64,000 nucleotides of DNA from JAIBJN01 sp963838795 (lineage in GTDB: Bacteria; Actinomycetota; Thermoleophilia; Gaiellales; Gaiellaceae): positions 490,635 to 554,634 of the forward strand of contig CAWISL010000011.1 of NCBI GenBank assembly GCA_963838795.1, written 5' to 3'. How positions within the stretch are numbered: the stretch's first letter is position 1; the number at the start of each line of letters is the position of its first letter. The notes under the pieces are model-generated. The model had not been told where the DNA came from. It made no database searches and saw only the letters and a program-made list of their open reading frames with translations. Below are positions 9,304 through 17,748 of the stretch, piece by piece. The translations under genes were made by a program, and so were the position numbers.

Positions 9304-10518
9304 TTGAGGGTCCGGATACTGAGGGGCGGAGGCGGCGGAGGCTCGTCAGGCGAGCCTCCAAGCGACGAGCCGGAGGTCGTCCAGCTCGACGAGGCGCAGC
9401 TCGGTCAGCTGTCGGCGGTGTTCGCGGCGCCGCGCTGGCTGCGCGATCTTGGGGTGGCCTCGTGGCTGCTGGTCGGCGTGATCTTCCTGCTTGTCGGGTT
9501 GATCGCGCTGGTGGGCGCGACGTCGGAGATCACCCAGCCCGTGATCGCGGCGTTCGTGGTCGCGTGCGTGACGCTGCCGCTAGTGCGCCGGCTCGCACGT
9601 CACCGGGTGGGGCGCGCGGGAGCCGCGGGGATCTCTTTGCTGCTGCTTCTGGCGATCGGGATCCTGGTGGGTGTGCTCGTGATCGGCGGGATCACCTCCC
9701 AGGTAGACGACATCTCCGCGAACGCGTCCGCTGGGGCCGACGAGATCCAGGGGTGGCTCGAGGACGCTGGGGTCAGTTCGTCCGGGGCGGAGACCGCGAG
9801 CTCGACGGCAAAGCAGGACGTTCCGCAGGTGATCTCGACGCTCGTCCACGGCCTGGCAACGGGCATCGGGAACCTGACGTCGCTTGTCCTCGCGCTCTCC
9901 TTCTTCCTGCTCAGCCTCTTCTTCCTGCTCAAGGACGGCCCTTCGTTGCGGGCCTGGGTGGAGGGCCACTCCGGCATCCCGCGGCCGGTGGCGAGGACGA
10001 TCACCGGCGATGTGATCACCTCCTTCCAGCGTTACTTCGCCGGCGTGACGATCGTCGCCGCCTTCAACGGGGTCGTCGTCGGCGTCGGCGCTCTTCTCCT
10101 CGGCGTTCCGCTCGCGGCGACGATCGCCCTCGTGACCTTCGTCTGCGCCTACATCCCCTACATCGGCGCCTTCTTCGCCGGGGCGTTCGCGGTCGTGATC
10201 GCGCTCGGCTCGGAGGGCACGACGACGGCGCTGATCATGCTCGTGGTCGTCATCCTCGCCAACGGGGCTCTGCAGCAGGTCGTCCAGCCGATCGCGTACG
10301 GGGCGACCCTGGGGCTGAATCCGCTCGTCGTCCTCATCGTGACGATCGCGGCGGGATGCCTCTTCGGAATGCTCGGGCTCGTCCTCGCTGCCCCGCTGAC
10401 CTCGGCCGGGGTGCACATCAGCGGGCATCTCGCCGCGGCGAAAGCGGCCGCCGCGCGAGAGCCTGACGAGGAGCCGCCAGGCCCGGCGGTCGGCGAGCCC
10501 GACCCGGTGCCCGGCTAG
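9304..10518 (+). CDS. AI-2E family transporter (PerM-like)
   Basis: A 404-residue membrane protein starting at TTG 9304. A glycine/acidic leader is followed by two paired N-terminal helices, a periplasmic/soluble segment rich in Gly/Ala/Glu (about residues 130-190) and the conserved C-terminal transporter half, including YIPYIGAFFAGAFAVVIAL, the family signature, and NPLVVLIVTIAAGCLFGMLG. The family exports or channels varied solutes; quorum-signal export is known for only a few members. This is one of three paralogues in the window (others at 49823-50908 and 58885-59949). Confidence 0.85.
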   Translation: MRVRILRGGGGGGSSGEPPSDEPEVVQLDEAQLGQLSAVFAAPRWLRDLGVASWLLVGVIFLLVGLIALVGATSEITQPVIAAFVVACVTLPLVRRLARHRVGRAGAAGISLLLLLAIGILVGVLVIGGITSQVDDISANASAGADEIQGWLEDAGVSSSGAETASSTAKQDVPQVISTLVHGLATGIGNLTSLVLALSFFLLSLFFLLKDGPSLRAWVEGHSGIPRPVARTITGDVITSFQRYFAGVTIVAAFNGVVVGVGALLLGVPLAATIALVTFVCAYIPYIGAFFAGAFAVVIALGSEGTTTALIMLVVVILANGALQQVVQPIAYGATLGLNPLVVLIVTIAAGCLFGMLGLVLAAPLTSAGVHISGHLAAAKAAAAREPDEEPPGPAVGEPDPVPG

Positions 10519-10599
10519 AACGGCTCCCGGCGCGGCAGCCGCGATCAGCGGCAGGTGGCTCGAGTAAACATCTTCAGAGGCGCAGGGGATCATGTAGGT

Positions 10600-11103
10600 G
10601 TGTGGCGACGCTCCTCGACGGACCCGGAGCTGGCGGCGATCGAGATCGTCTATCGCGAGCGACTCCAGTCGTTCGTTCGGCTGGCAACCGCCATCACGGG
10701 CGACGAGCAGGCTGCGCTGGACGCCGTGCACGACGGCTTCGTCCGCGCTGTTCGGTACCGGCGCCGGTTGCGTGAGCGGGACTCGGCGCCAGGGTGGGTG
10801 TGTCGGATCGTCCTGAACGAGGCGCGGAGGCGCCGCGCGGCCGAGGGGCGCCACGTCCCGACGCCCGCCGAGATGCTCGATCAGTGGGATGCCACGAACG
10901 GGCAGCGAGATTCCGGCGCGGCCGCGGCCGCGCTCGCCTCGCTGCCGGAGCGCCAGAGGGTGGCGCTGTTCCTCCGGTACTACGCCGATCTGGACTACGC
11001 AGGAATCGCCGAGGCCCTCGGGGTCACGCGCGGCACCGTGTCCGCGACCCTGCACGCGGCCCGGTCGAACCTGGAGACGAAGCTGAAGGGGGTCGAGGCA
11101 TGA
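10600..11103 (+). CDS. ECF-type RNA polymerase sigma factor
   Basis: Sigma-70 family extracytoplasmic factor of about 167 residues. Region 2 begins at YRERLQSFVRLATAI and includes AALDAVHDGFVRAVRYR; region 4 is LPERQRVALFLRYYADLDYAGIAEALG followed by the recognition helix VTRGTVSATLHAARSNLE. The GTG at 10600 is chosen because the region 2 similarity begins a few residues later and AGGGGA lies upstream; a GTG at 10555 would add 15 residues with no recognisable similarity. The stop overlaps the next gene as ATGA, so it is probably cotranscribed with its regulator. Confidence 0.85.
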   Translation: MWRRSSTDPELAAIEIVYRERLQSFVRLATAITGDEQAALDAVHDGFVRAVRYRRRLRERDSAPGWVCRIVLNEARRRRAAEGRHVPTPAEMLDQWDATNGQRDSGAAAAALASLPERQRVALFLRYYADLDYAGIAEALGVTRGTVSATLHAARSNLETKLKGVEA

Positions 11104-12212
11104 CCGACGTGGCCGAGCTGCTCGACACGATCGTCCCGCGCTACGAGGGCACGGGTGACTGGGAGCGCGTTCTTCGCGACGCGGAGGTCGATCGGCGTCC
11201 GGTTCGGAAGCGACGTCGTGTGCAGCTTCGCCTCGCCGTCGCAGCGGCTCTGGTCGCGGCGATCGCAGTCGTCGTGGCCTTCTGGCCGGCGGGTGGAAGT
11301 GGCCCCTCGGTGGTCGAGCGGGCGCTTGCCGCCACCGGCGACGGGGGGGTGCTCCATCTCGTCTACGAGAGCGAGCTTCCCAGGGCGCTCGTCGATCTCG
11401 AGACCGGCGAGCGAACCGAGGTCCGAGCCGAGCACGAGGTTTGGTTCGATCCGCAGGCCGGCCTCCGTGAGACCGAGCGCTTCGAGGGCGTCGTCCAGTT
11501 CGACGTCTCCCTGGGCGCGGACGAGATGTCCGAGCACGCGAGCTCCATCTACACGAGCCTGGGAGCGAGCTATCGCCAGGCTCTCGAGTCCGGGCGGGCA
11601 ACGGTCGTCGGCGAGGACGTCGTCGAGGGGACACCCGTCTACTGGATCCGGGTCGCGGCCGGCCACGACGTCGGCGTCTCGGGCGACACGTTCGAGCCGG
11701 CCTACATCCGCGTCACGCAGGGCGGGACGCCTGCGCTCAACCGCATCGTCTCCTACGAGACCGTCGCCGCCGGTTCGGCGCCGCTGGAGGCGAGCGCGCC
11801 CAAGAGCCTGCCGGACGATCTCGGCACGTACGGGAGCGAGATCGAGCTTGCCGACGCGGCGACCCTGCTCGGTCGCGACGCCGTCTGGGCGGGAGCGAGC
11901 CTGCACGGATTTCCGCTCGACTCCGTCCGCGAGCTGCGGTTGCCGGCGAAGCAGGGCGACATTGCCGGAGTGAGCCTTGTGTATGGATCGACCCAGGACG
12001 GCCCGCACGTCGAGATCACGGAGGCCGCGAGGCTCGCCGACGGGCTGACGATGCGAGTCGGCGTGCACGGCTACGCCCCACCGGAAGGAACTGCTCTCCT
12101 CGCCGGGCCGGTGGCGCTGCTTCGTTCGAACGGCCTGCTGGTGGCGATCCATGCTCACGACGAGGAGACCGCGATCGCGGTCGCTCGTTCCCTCGAGCCC
12201 TACCCCGGCTAG
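11100..12212 (+). CDS. Single-pass membrane protein, probable sigma-factor partner
   Basis: A 370-residue protein translationally coupled (ATGA) to the ECF sigma factor. Residues 1-40 are charged and cytoplasmic (DVAELLDTIVPRYEG...). Residues about 44-62 form one hydrophobic helix (LAVAAALVAAIAVVVAFW), and the remaining 300 residues are extracytoplasmic, beta-rich and acidic, with a C-terminal region of DUF4367-like flavour (LLAGPVALLRSNGLLVAIHA). Position and topology fit an anti-sigma or sensor partner. However, no zinc-binding anti-sigma motif is present in the short N-terminus, so this is inference from context only. The soluble part may instead bind an envelope ligand. Confidence 0.65.
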   Translation: MTDVAELLDTIVPRYEGTGDWERVLRDAEVDRRPVRKRRRVQLRLAVAAALVAAIAVVVAFWPAGGSGPSVVERALAATGDGGVLHLVYESELPRALVDLETGERTEVRAEHEVWFDPQAGLRETERFEGVVQFDVSLGADEMSEHASSIYTSLGASYRQALESGRATVVGEDVVEGTPVYWIRVAAGHDVGVSGDTFEPAYIRVTQGGTPALNRIVSYETVAAGSAPLEASAPKSLPDDLGTYGSEIELADAATLLGRDAVWAGASLHGFPLDSVRELRLPAKQGDIAGVSLVYGSTQDGPHVEITEAARLADGLTMRVGVHGYAPPEGTALLAGPVALLRSNGLLVAIHAHDEETAIAVARSLEPYPG

Positions 12213-12246
12213 GCGCCATGGAAGCGACGCTAGTTGAGCCTTAGAA

Positions 12247-14022
12247 CTAGGCGAGCCTTGCGCAGCTTGTGCGCGAGTTGCCGGCCTCGTCCCAGGCTCG
12301 AACGCAGAACCGATAGGGCCCCGGACGGGTCGGCGTCCACCGAACCGACTGGATCTTGGCCCAGTCCGCCGCTGCCAGAGGCCGGCGCCAAGAGGCGACA
12401 ACGGTCCCGGCGCGCTTGACCGTGATGCGCTCGCGCGTGCGGTCGTTGTTGTCGGCAGTCCGATAGCGGAGCCTCATGCGCTCGCCGACTGTCGTCCTGC
12501 CGGCGTTGGCTCTCACCTCGGGACGAGCGGCATCGACGAGATAGGGGCCGTGGTGGGCCGCGTCGCTCCAGTTTCCGACCGCGTCCACCGTTCGCAGGTG
12601 CAGGTACCAGATCCCGTTTGCGAGTGCCGGGCTCGTCAGCTCCGTCGCGGTCGCCTCGACGTCGATCTCCTGGCCCGGGATGGACGAGTCGCTCTGCGTC
12701 CACGAGTAAGAGATCCCGACGGCTCCGCTCCCGCCGTCGACCGGCGGAGCGAACGCCACGGAGACCTCGCGGGCGCGCGCCCACTTCCCGGGTGGGTGAG
12801 TGGCGCTGCTGACGCCGTCCGGATTGGCGGGCGGTTTCTTGTCGACCTTGTTGTCCGCGACCGGCCCGGCCGTCGCGCAGATGCCGGCGAGGTTGCAGAC
12901 CACTCGCGTTCCGGTCTCGGCGTTCCCCGTCTCTTCTCCGACGGGAACGTTCGTTTCGAGCACGAACGACTCGTCCGTGGGATCGGCGAGCAGGGACTCG
13001 GGATCCTCGGCCGTGCAGGAGACTCTTACGTCGGTGCGGTGCCAGGTCCCGTCGGCCTGTTCACACGAGATCTCCGGCGGAGTGGCGTCGCCGGCGAACA
13101 GGTTCTCGACGAAGAGCGGTGTTGGGTCGACGCCATTTGCGTCGTAGTAGGCGGTGTCGGTTGCCGGCCCGCCGTTCATGGATGTGTCGGCGACGAGGTC
13201 GATCGCGTGGAAGACGTCGTCGCCGTCACCGCCGATGAACGTGTCCGCGCCCGGTCCTCCGATCAACCGGTCGCCGCCGGCGCCTCCGACCATGTGGTCG
13301 TCGCCCGCGCCTCCGTTCAGCAGATCCTCGGATTCCTGCCCTTCGATCAGGTCGTCGCCTGGCCCGCCGACCAGGACATCGCCCGCACCGCTCCCCCGAA
13401 TCAGTTCTTCGTTCCCGTTGCCCCCGTCAATGGTCAGGGCTCCGAGGTACGCGAGGCCGGCGCCGAACTGCCCGCGCCCGTTCACGAAGTCGTCGCCTCC
13501 GAGGGCGTGGAATTCGAGCGGGAACGTCGCCGCGATCGGGTTTCCTTGGGCGTCGACGAACACCACGTCCGTGTCTCCGTCGCCGTTGAGCCCGATGCCG
13601 TTCACGCCCGGGGCCGCGTCGTCGTCGCCCTCCGTGAGGTAGAGAACGACATGGTCGGTGGCGTCGCCGAGCATTGCGAAGATCTCGATCTCGGCGAACG
13701 CGCCGTTGTCAGGGCTCGCTCCCGGGCCGAACGGGCCCGTGCGCTGGTCCAGGGTCAGTCGCTCGCCCGAGCCGTCGTGCCCGACGATCCGGATCGTGTC
13801 CGTGTTCGTGCCCGTCGCGCCGCCGCACGGCTGGGGGTCGGCTCCGAAAACGAGCTCTCCGGCGACAATCTTGAGCGTCGCCTCGCCACCCGGGGCGATG
13901 ACCGCGGTCACGGTCGCGGCGGCGTCGTCGAACGTGCACGACTCCGGGACTTGAGCGGACGCCGTAGAGGCGCCAAGCAGGACGACCAGCCCCCCCACTA
14001 CGAGGCGTGCGAACTTCACCAC
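12247..14022 (-). CDS. Secreted RTX-type calcium-binding repeat protein
   Basis: About 591 residues. The GTG at 14022 has AGGGAGG eight bases upstream and is followed by a Sec signal peptide (FARLVVGGLVVLLGASTASA). A beta-rich N-terminal part comes first, then about six glycine/aspartate nonapeptides of the RTX type (LVGGPGDDLIEG, LNGGAGDDHMVGGAGGDRLI, FIGGDGDDVF), expected to form a calcium-filled parallel beta roll. The C-terminal half has Ig-like/fibronectin-like strands (WTQSDSSIPG, RTVDAVGNWSDAA, WTPTRPGPYRFCVRAWDEAG). The Sec signal and lack of neighbouring type I secretion genes argue against classical haemolysin export. A surface or extracellular structural role is likely. Confidence 0.8.
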   Translation of the reverse strand: MVKFARLVVGGLVVLLGASTASAQVPESCTFDDAAATVTAVIAPGGEATLKIVAGELVFGADPQPCGGATGTNTDTIRIVGHDGSGERLTLDQRTGPFGPGASPDNGAFAEIEIFAMLGDATDHVVLYLTEGDDDAAPGVNGIGLNGDGDTDVVFVDAQGNPIAATFPLEFHALGGDDFVNGRGQFGAGLAYLGALTIDGGNGNEELIRGSGAGDVLVGGPGDDLIEGQESEDLLNGGAGDDHMVGGAGGDRLIGGPGADTFIGGDGDDVFHAIDLVADTSMNGGPATDTAYYDANGVDPTPLFVENLFAGDATPPEISCEQADGTWHRTDVRVSCTAEDPESLLADPTDESFVLETNVPVGEETGNAETGTRVVCNLAGICATAGPVADNKVDKKPPANPDGVSSATHPPGKWARAREVSVAFAPPVDGGSGAVGISYSWTQSDSSIPGQEIDVEATATELTSPALANGIWYLHLRTVDAVGNWSDAAHHGPYLVDAARPEVRANAGRTTVGERMRLRYRTADNNDRTRERITVKRAGTVVASWRRPLAAADWAKIQSVRWTPTRPGPYRFCVRAWDEAGNSRTSCARLA

Positions 14023-14087
14023 AGTTATGCCCTCCCTGGAGTTCCCTTCAATCCTCAGGGAAGCATGGGTGGCCTGGGGCCGCAAGG

Positions 14088-14744
14088 CTAGTCTTTTTCA
14101 CTCTCTACACGCGCGTATCTGATGTGCGTGACTCCGGGCGCCTCGATCGCCTCGACTTGCTCGAGCCTGGGCTTGGGGTCGCCCAGGTTGTCGAACAGCC
14201 GTGCGCCGCCTCCGAGAAATAGGGGGACGATCGAGACGACGATCTCGTCCAGCAGACCCGCCGCCAGATACTGCTGCGCCGCGCCCGCGCCGCCGCCGAC
14301 AGACACGTCCTTGTCGCCGGCGGCTGCCCGAGCCTGCTCGAGGGCCGACTCGATTCCATCAGTGACGAAGTAGAAGGTGGTTCCGCCATGCATCTCCAGC
14401 GGCTCGCGCGCGTGGTGGGTGAGAACGAAGACCGAGTTGTGGTAGGGCGGGTTGTCTCCCCACCAGCCCTTCCAGGGGTCGTCACCCCACGGTCCAGGCC
14501 CGCCACCGAACATGTTTCGGCCCATGATGGTCGCGCCGACGTTGCCGAGGATCCCCTCGGCGATCGGCGTGCTCGCGTTGACCTCGCCGCCTTCCTCTCC
14601 GTGGCTCCCGCGGAATGCCCTGAGCGGAACCACCCAGTCGTGAAGCTGCTCCCCTCCGATCCCGAGTGGATTCTGCTCGCTCTGGTCGGGACCGGCGACG
14701 TAGCCGTCTAGCGACATCGAGATGCTCACCTTGAGCTTGCCCAT
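14088..14744 (-). CDS. Dihydrofolate reductase-fold (RibD C-terminal) oxidoreductase
   Basis: A 218-residue stand-alone member of the RibD_C/YyaP-like family. It has the N-terminal KVSISMSLDGYVAGPDQS, the NADPH-site block GATIMGRNMF, then VFVLTHH, the GGGAGAAQQYLAAGLLDEI helix and VPLFLGGGARLF. These match small DHFR-like reductases that act on unknown pterin or pyrimidine substrates. It is not folA proper, because the typical folate-binding residues are absent. It sits downstream of the RTX gene's start in the same minus orientation and is probably a monocistronic gene. Confidence 0.82.
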   Translation of the reverse strand: MGKLKVSISMSLDGYVAGPDQSEQNPLGIGGEQLHDWVVPLRAFRGSHGEEGGEVNASTPIAEGILGNVGATIMGRNMFGGGPGPWGDDPWKGWWGDNPPYHNSVFVLTHHAREPLEMHGGTTFYFVTDGIESALEQARAAAGDKDVSVGGGAGAAQQYLAAGLLDEIVVSIVPLFLGGGARLFDNLGDPKPRLEQVEAIEAPGVTHIRYARVESEKD

Positions 14745-15084
14745 TGCGTGCTCCTTCCCGGAAAACGTGATCGATCGTAGGACTGGACGACCGCGCTAGA
14801 GTCATCGCTCGCCGATGTGCGCGGGCCAACATAGGCCCAAGCGTCCTCTCGGTGCCAGCGGCGCACCTCATCGTTGAGAACGGTCCTGAGCGGATTTCAG
14901 CTCTTCATGCCGGTTTGCTCGCAATTGGCCGTACCAGGGCCGGCCGGTGTATCTGCCGGTGATTGCGGTCCATCGTGTGTGCGCCGGTGTATGCGGTACC
15001 CGGTAGCGTGCGCCACCTTGCGGCGCAGCTCGCGCGGCGGGATACTCTGGCGGGCACCAGTCCGACTTGGGGTGCCATGATTTG
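14745..15084. other. Intergenic region without recognised gene
   Basis: About 340 bases between the DHFR-fold gene and the PspC gene. The short open frames here show no familiar protein pattern and no good ribosome sites. A GCCGGTGTAT direct repeat occurs twice (near 14942 and 14981). Promoters for both divergent genes are expected here, but none is clear enough to place. Confidence 0.5.
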
Positions 15085-15423
15085 ATGGCTATCGAGAACG
15101 TCCCTTACAGAGCGCGTGTCAGGCGCCGGAGCCGAGAGGACTGGGTGTTCACCGGAGTCTGCGGCGGACTCGGCCGGTACGCGGAGCGCGATCCAGCCTG
15201 GTTTCGCGTGCTGTTTGTCGTGGCGACGCTCTTCGGGGGCGTCGGCATCCTCGTTTACATCGGCCTGTGGTTGGCGATCCCGCTCGACCAGCCCGGTGAC
15301 GAACTCGGCCCGCCAACGCCGGCGATGCGTGCTCGTGCCCGACGTGAGGAGTCACGGCGCAAGCACGGCGGCGGTTACAGCTATCGGCTCGGGCGCTCCC
15401 TTCGCGGCCTAGTCGTGCGCTAG
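15085..15423 (+). CDS. PspC domain protein
   Basis: About 112 residues. The ATG at 15085 is used rather than an upstream TTG at 15067 because the PspC domain starts soon after. Visible pattern: REDWVFTGVCGGLGRYAERD followed by PAWFRVLFVVATLFGG and a second half-helix VGILVYIGLWLAIPLDQP. This is the small membrane domain that links envelope stress to the phage-shock response or to sensor proteins in actinobacteria. The C-terminal 40 residues are basic and cytoplasmic. No other psp gene is visible nearby. Confidence 0.85.
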   Translation: MAIENVPYRARVRRRSREDWVFTGVCGGLGRYAERDPAWFRVLFVVATLFGGVGILVYIGLWLAIPLDQPGDELGPPTPAMRARARREESRRKHGGGYSYRLGRSLRGLVVR

Positions 15424-15483
15424 CCGCTACCGCCGGGGCTCAGAGCCGGCGCAAACTTTCCTTTACAGAGTTACGCTCTGCTG

Positions 15484-15798
15484 ATGGCGGCCGCGGCGAC
15501 ACTAGTCATGTGGTTTCAGCTCCGCTCGCCGGAGCTAGCCGAGGAGTTTGAGCGTCTGATGGCCAGCGATCGCGACATCGTCCATAGCTCGCTGGAGACG
15601 GTGTCGGATTGGCGATTGACGCGGCCGGCGGATGTACCCGGACAGGCCATTGAATCAGCCGACTACGTGCTGATCGCGGAGATCGTCAACATCGAGTACT
15701 GGCAGCAACAAGCGGAGCTACGGGTTCAGGCCTTGGCGGATGACTTGGAGCATCTGGTGTCCAGCCGGAGGATGCTCGTCCTCGAACGCATCCTTTGA
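15484..15798 (+). CDS. Conserved hypothetical, small dimeric barrel-like protein
   Basis: 104 residues, or 96 if the ATG at 15508 is used, where the conserved-looking part begins (MWFQLRSPELAEEFERLMASD). The alternation of short strands and amphipathic helices, the YVLIAEIVNIEYW strand and the C-terminal helix resemble ferredoxin-like alpha/beta-barrel proteins, but no active-site motif is visible. Single gene between PspC and tRNA-Arg. Function unknown. Confidence 0.55.
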   Translation: MAAAATLVMWFQLRSPELAEEFERLMASDRDIVHSSLETVSDWRLTRPADVPGQAIESADYVLIAEIVNIEYWQQQAELRVQALADDLEHLVSSRRMLVLERIL

Positions 15799-15848
15799 AA
15801 ATAAGCTTCAGCTCTGACGGATACGGACCGACAGGGCGCGTCCACCGG

Positions 15849-15872
15849 CCGCGAGCGGACTTTTTCTCGCGG
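15849..15872. repeat. Short hairpin CCGCGAG/CTCGCGG
   Basis: A 7-bp perfect inverted repeat with a 10-base loop ending in TTTTT, 50 bases after the small hypothetical gene. The T run lies inside the loop rather than after the stem, so it is not a standard intrinsic terminator, but it is the only structured element in the gap before tRNA-Arg. Confidence 0.3.
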
Positions 15873-16027
15873 AATCGTTCCCGCCGCGTACTAGGGAGGG
15901 CCGCGGCGATCGCCTGCTGCAGGCGCCACTCGCGGTCTCCTTCGACGGCTCCGGGCCGGTAGTACGACTCGGCACCAGGGCCGGCAGGCCTCAATCGCTG
16001 ACGCCGTGCGGGAATGCGGTCTTCCGT

Positions 16028-16057
16028 GCCGGTTTGCCGTGAGCAGCCGAAACCGGC
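16028..16057 (-). terminator. Hairpin just downstream of tRNA-Arg
   Basis: GCCGGTTT and AAACCGGC form an 8-bp stem with a 14-base loop starting 5 bases past the 3' end of tRNA-Arg on the minus strand. No T tract follows, which is common for high-GC actinobacterial terminators. Placement suggests transcription termination or 3'-end processing of the tRNA. Confidence 0.4.
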
Positions 16058-16061
16058 GAAA

Positions 16062-16133
16062 TGGCCCCGGGAGGAGTCGAACCTCCGCACGCGGATTCGA
16101 AGTCCGCCGCTCTATCCACTGAGCTACGGGGCC
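16062..16133 (-). tRNA. tRNA-Arg (anticodon TCG)
   Basis: A 72-nt cloverleaf: acceptor GGCCCCG pairing with CGGGGCC plus discriminator A, D arm GCTC...GAGC, anticodon stem GCGGA/TCCGC with loop CTTCGAA (anticodon TCG, reads CGA), and T arm GGAGG-TTCGACT-CCTCC. CCA is not fully encoded. Minus strand. Confidence 0.96.
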
Positions 16134-16160
16134 CTGGACGAGTGTAGCCAGGCTTGCGGC

Positions 16161-16964
16161 TCAGGCCTGGGCCGGGGCCGGGAGCCTACTGGCCTCGGCG
16201 CCCCGGTCGCTTACCGCGTTGACCTCGGCGCCGAGCAGAAGCGCGAGCGCCGAGAGCCAGAGCCACGTGAGCATGATGATCACGCCCGCGAGCGAGCCCC
16301 ACGCCTTGTTGTAGGAGCCGAGGAGGCTCACGTAGACGGCGAAGAGGCCGGACGCGAGGAGCCAGACGACGACCGCGACGACGGCGCCCGGTGTGAGGAA
16401 CGTCCACCGAGGCAGCTCGACGTCGGGGCCCAGAAAGAGGATGGCGGCGAACGCCGCGAGCAACCCGAGGACGAGGATCGGCCACTGGAGCGTCCACCAC
16501 AGCCAGCCGAACGCGTCCTCGGCGTCAAGCGCGCCGCCGAGCCAGTCGCTCAGCGCCGGCCCGAGTACGAGCAGGCCGAACGAGAGCCCGAAGGCGAGGA
16601 GGAGGCACGCGAGCATCGCGAGCGCCGTGAGCCGCTGGCGGGCGAAGCTCCTCGTCTCCTCGCGGTCGTACACGTGGTTCAGCCCGCGCATGAGCGCGTT
16701 CATGGCGCCCGAGGCAGTCCAGAGCGCGAGCAGGAAGCCGACGACGATCAGAACCACGCCGCCGCTCCGGTTCTCGATGGCACGGTTGAGGCTGTCGTCG
16801 ATGAGGGCGATCGCCTCCTCCGGGACGATGCCTTCGAGGCGCTCGAGCATCGACTCGATCGTGTCCGTGCCTGCGACCTGGGTGAAGATGCCCACGGCGA
16901 CGAGAAGGACGGCGGGGATCGCCAGGAAGGCGTAGTAGGAGAGGGCCGCCGCGATGTCGGTCAC
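16161..16964 (-). CDS. YihY/BrkB family membrane protein
   Basis: YihY/UPF0761-type inner-membrane protein with about six helices. The family block near the N-terminus (DIAAALSYYAFLAIPAVLLV), GLNHVYDREETRSF after the third helix, and the final AWGSLAGVIIMLTWLWLSALALLLGAEVNA signature are present. Similarity extends upstream in frame to about 17040 (LSFRDWRAILVGGAKEAKAD), but no ATG, GTG or TTG with a ribosome site is found there, so the GTG at 16964 is only the first usable codon and the real start may be hidden by an indel. It lies between two tRNA genes. Function is uncertain; it was formerly mislabelled RNase BN. Confidence 0.85.
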   Translation of the reverse strand: MTDIAAALSYYAFLAIPAVLLVAVGIFTQVAGTDTIESMLERLEGIVPEEAIALIDDSLNRAIENRSGGVVLIVVGFLLALWTASGAMNALMRGLNHVYDREETRSFARQRLTALAMLACLLLAFGLSFGLLVLGPALSDWLGGALDAEDAFGWLWWTLQWPILVLGLLAAFAAILFLGPDVELPRWTFLTPGAVVAVVVWLLASGLFAVYVSLLGSYNKAWGSLAGVIIMLTWLWLSALALLLGAEVNAVSDRGAEASRLPAPAQA

Positions 16965-17098
16965 CGAGTCGGCCTTGGCCTCCTTGGCGCCGCCGACGAG
17001 AATCGCGCGCCAGTCCCGGAAGGACAGGTCGCGGAGGCGCGTGCCATGGACCGAGCCCGATCGATTCTCTCTACCCGGAAGCTATCGTTTCCTCACCC

Positions 17099-17182
17099 GC
17101 GGGCGTGGCGGAACTGGCAGACGCAACGGGTTTAGGTCCCGTTGGGCGCAAGCCCTTGGAGGTTCGAGTCCTCTCGCCCGCA
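17099..17182 (+). tRNA. tRNA-Leu (anticodon TAG)
   Basis: An 84-nt class II tRNA: acceptor GCGGGCG/CGCCCGC with discriminator A, D arm starting TGGCGGAACTGGCAGACGC, anticodon stem ACGGG/CCCGT with loop TTTAGGT (anticodon TAG, reads CUA), a long variable arm TGGGCGCAAGCCC and T arm TTGGAGGTTCGAGTCC. A near-copy of its 3' end occurs at 17749-17781. Confidence 0.95.
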
Positions 17183-17347
17183 TCAAGGCCGTGAGCAGCC
17201 GCTTTTGGATGTTCGAGAAACCGACAGCGTCCCAGGTCGGTCCCGCTTGCTGCCTGATACGCGCTACTCTTCGTGTAGCCAATCGCTCGCCGACCTCTTT
17301 GACCCTTCAAACGGCCGATCTGGCCTGGAGGGCAGGAAGGAGAGGTC

Positions 17348-17566
17348 GTGGAGACCGATAGCGCTACTCAGAAGGTCCCGCGGATGGTCAACGACCACAT
17401 CTACAACGTCTTGTGGGGCATCGTGGCGGAGGAAGGAGCATTCCTTTGCGAGTGCAGGGGCTCATCCTGCGCGACGGAAGTTCAGATGACGCCCTCAAAG
17501 TACGTGGGCCTGCGCGATCGTGGTGAGCTCGTCTACGCGCCGGGCCACGGCGACGCGATCCAGTAA
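17348..17566 (+). CDS. Small conserved actinobacterial protein with CxCxxxxC motif
   Basis: 72 residues from GTG 17348, preceded by AAGGAGAGG. The core FLCECRGSSCATEVQMTP followed by VYAPGH resembles a widespread family of short actinobacterial proteins with two or three cysteines and a strand ending in a PGH motif. The cysteine cluster could bind zinc or iron. It is the only gene between tRNA-Leu and the near-copy of the tRNA 3' end, so it may be the passenger of a tiny or decayed integrated element. Function unknown. Confidence 0.65.
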   Translation: METDSATQKVPRMVNDHIYNVLWGIVAEEGAFLCECRGSSCATEVQMTPSKYVGLRDRGELVYAPGHGDAIQ

Positions 17567-17748
17567 GGCCATTTTCGCCATAGCAGCTTCTTTACGTATG
17601 GCTCGAGCGAGCCTCGTCCGAGTCCGTGCCCAAACGCTCCGAAACCTGACAGATCCATGCGGGGCAACCCCGGGGTGATTGGCGGCGACCCCAGGTGGCA
17701 AGCCACTTCGCACCCTAAGGTCCCTCCGGTGCCGCACCCCCTGAGAAC

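Noticed and set aside
9580..11634. 684-codon minus-strand open frame
   Set aside because: Shadow across the AI-2E, sigma and partner genes; Arg-rich with no recognisable domain.
12550..14091. 513-codon plus-strand frame opposite the RTX gene
   Set aside because: Antisense of the signal peptide and glycine-rich repeats; no independent features.
14874..15080. 68-codon plus-strand frame before PspC
   Set aside because: Overlaps the PspC start region, no ribosome site and no protein-like pattern.
15849..15872. Intrinsic terminator
   Set aside because: The T run is inside the loop, not after the stem, so it is listed only as a hairpin.
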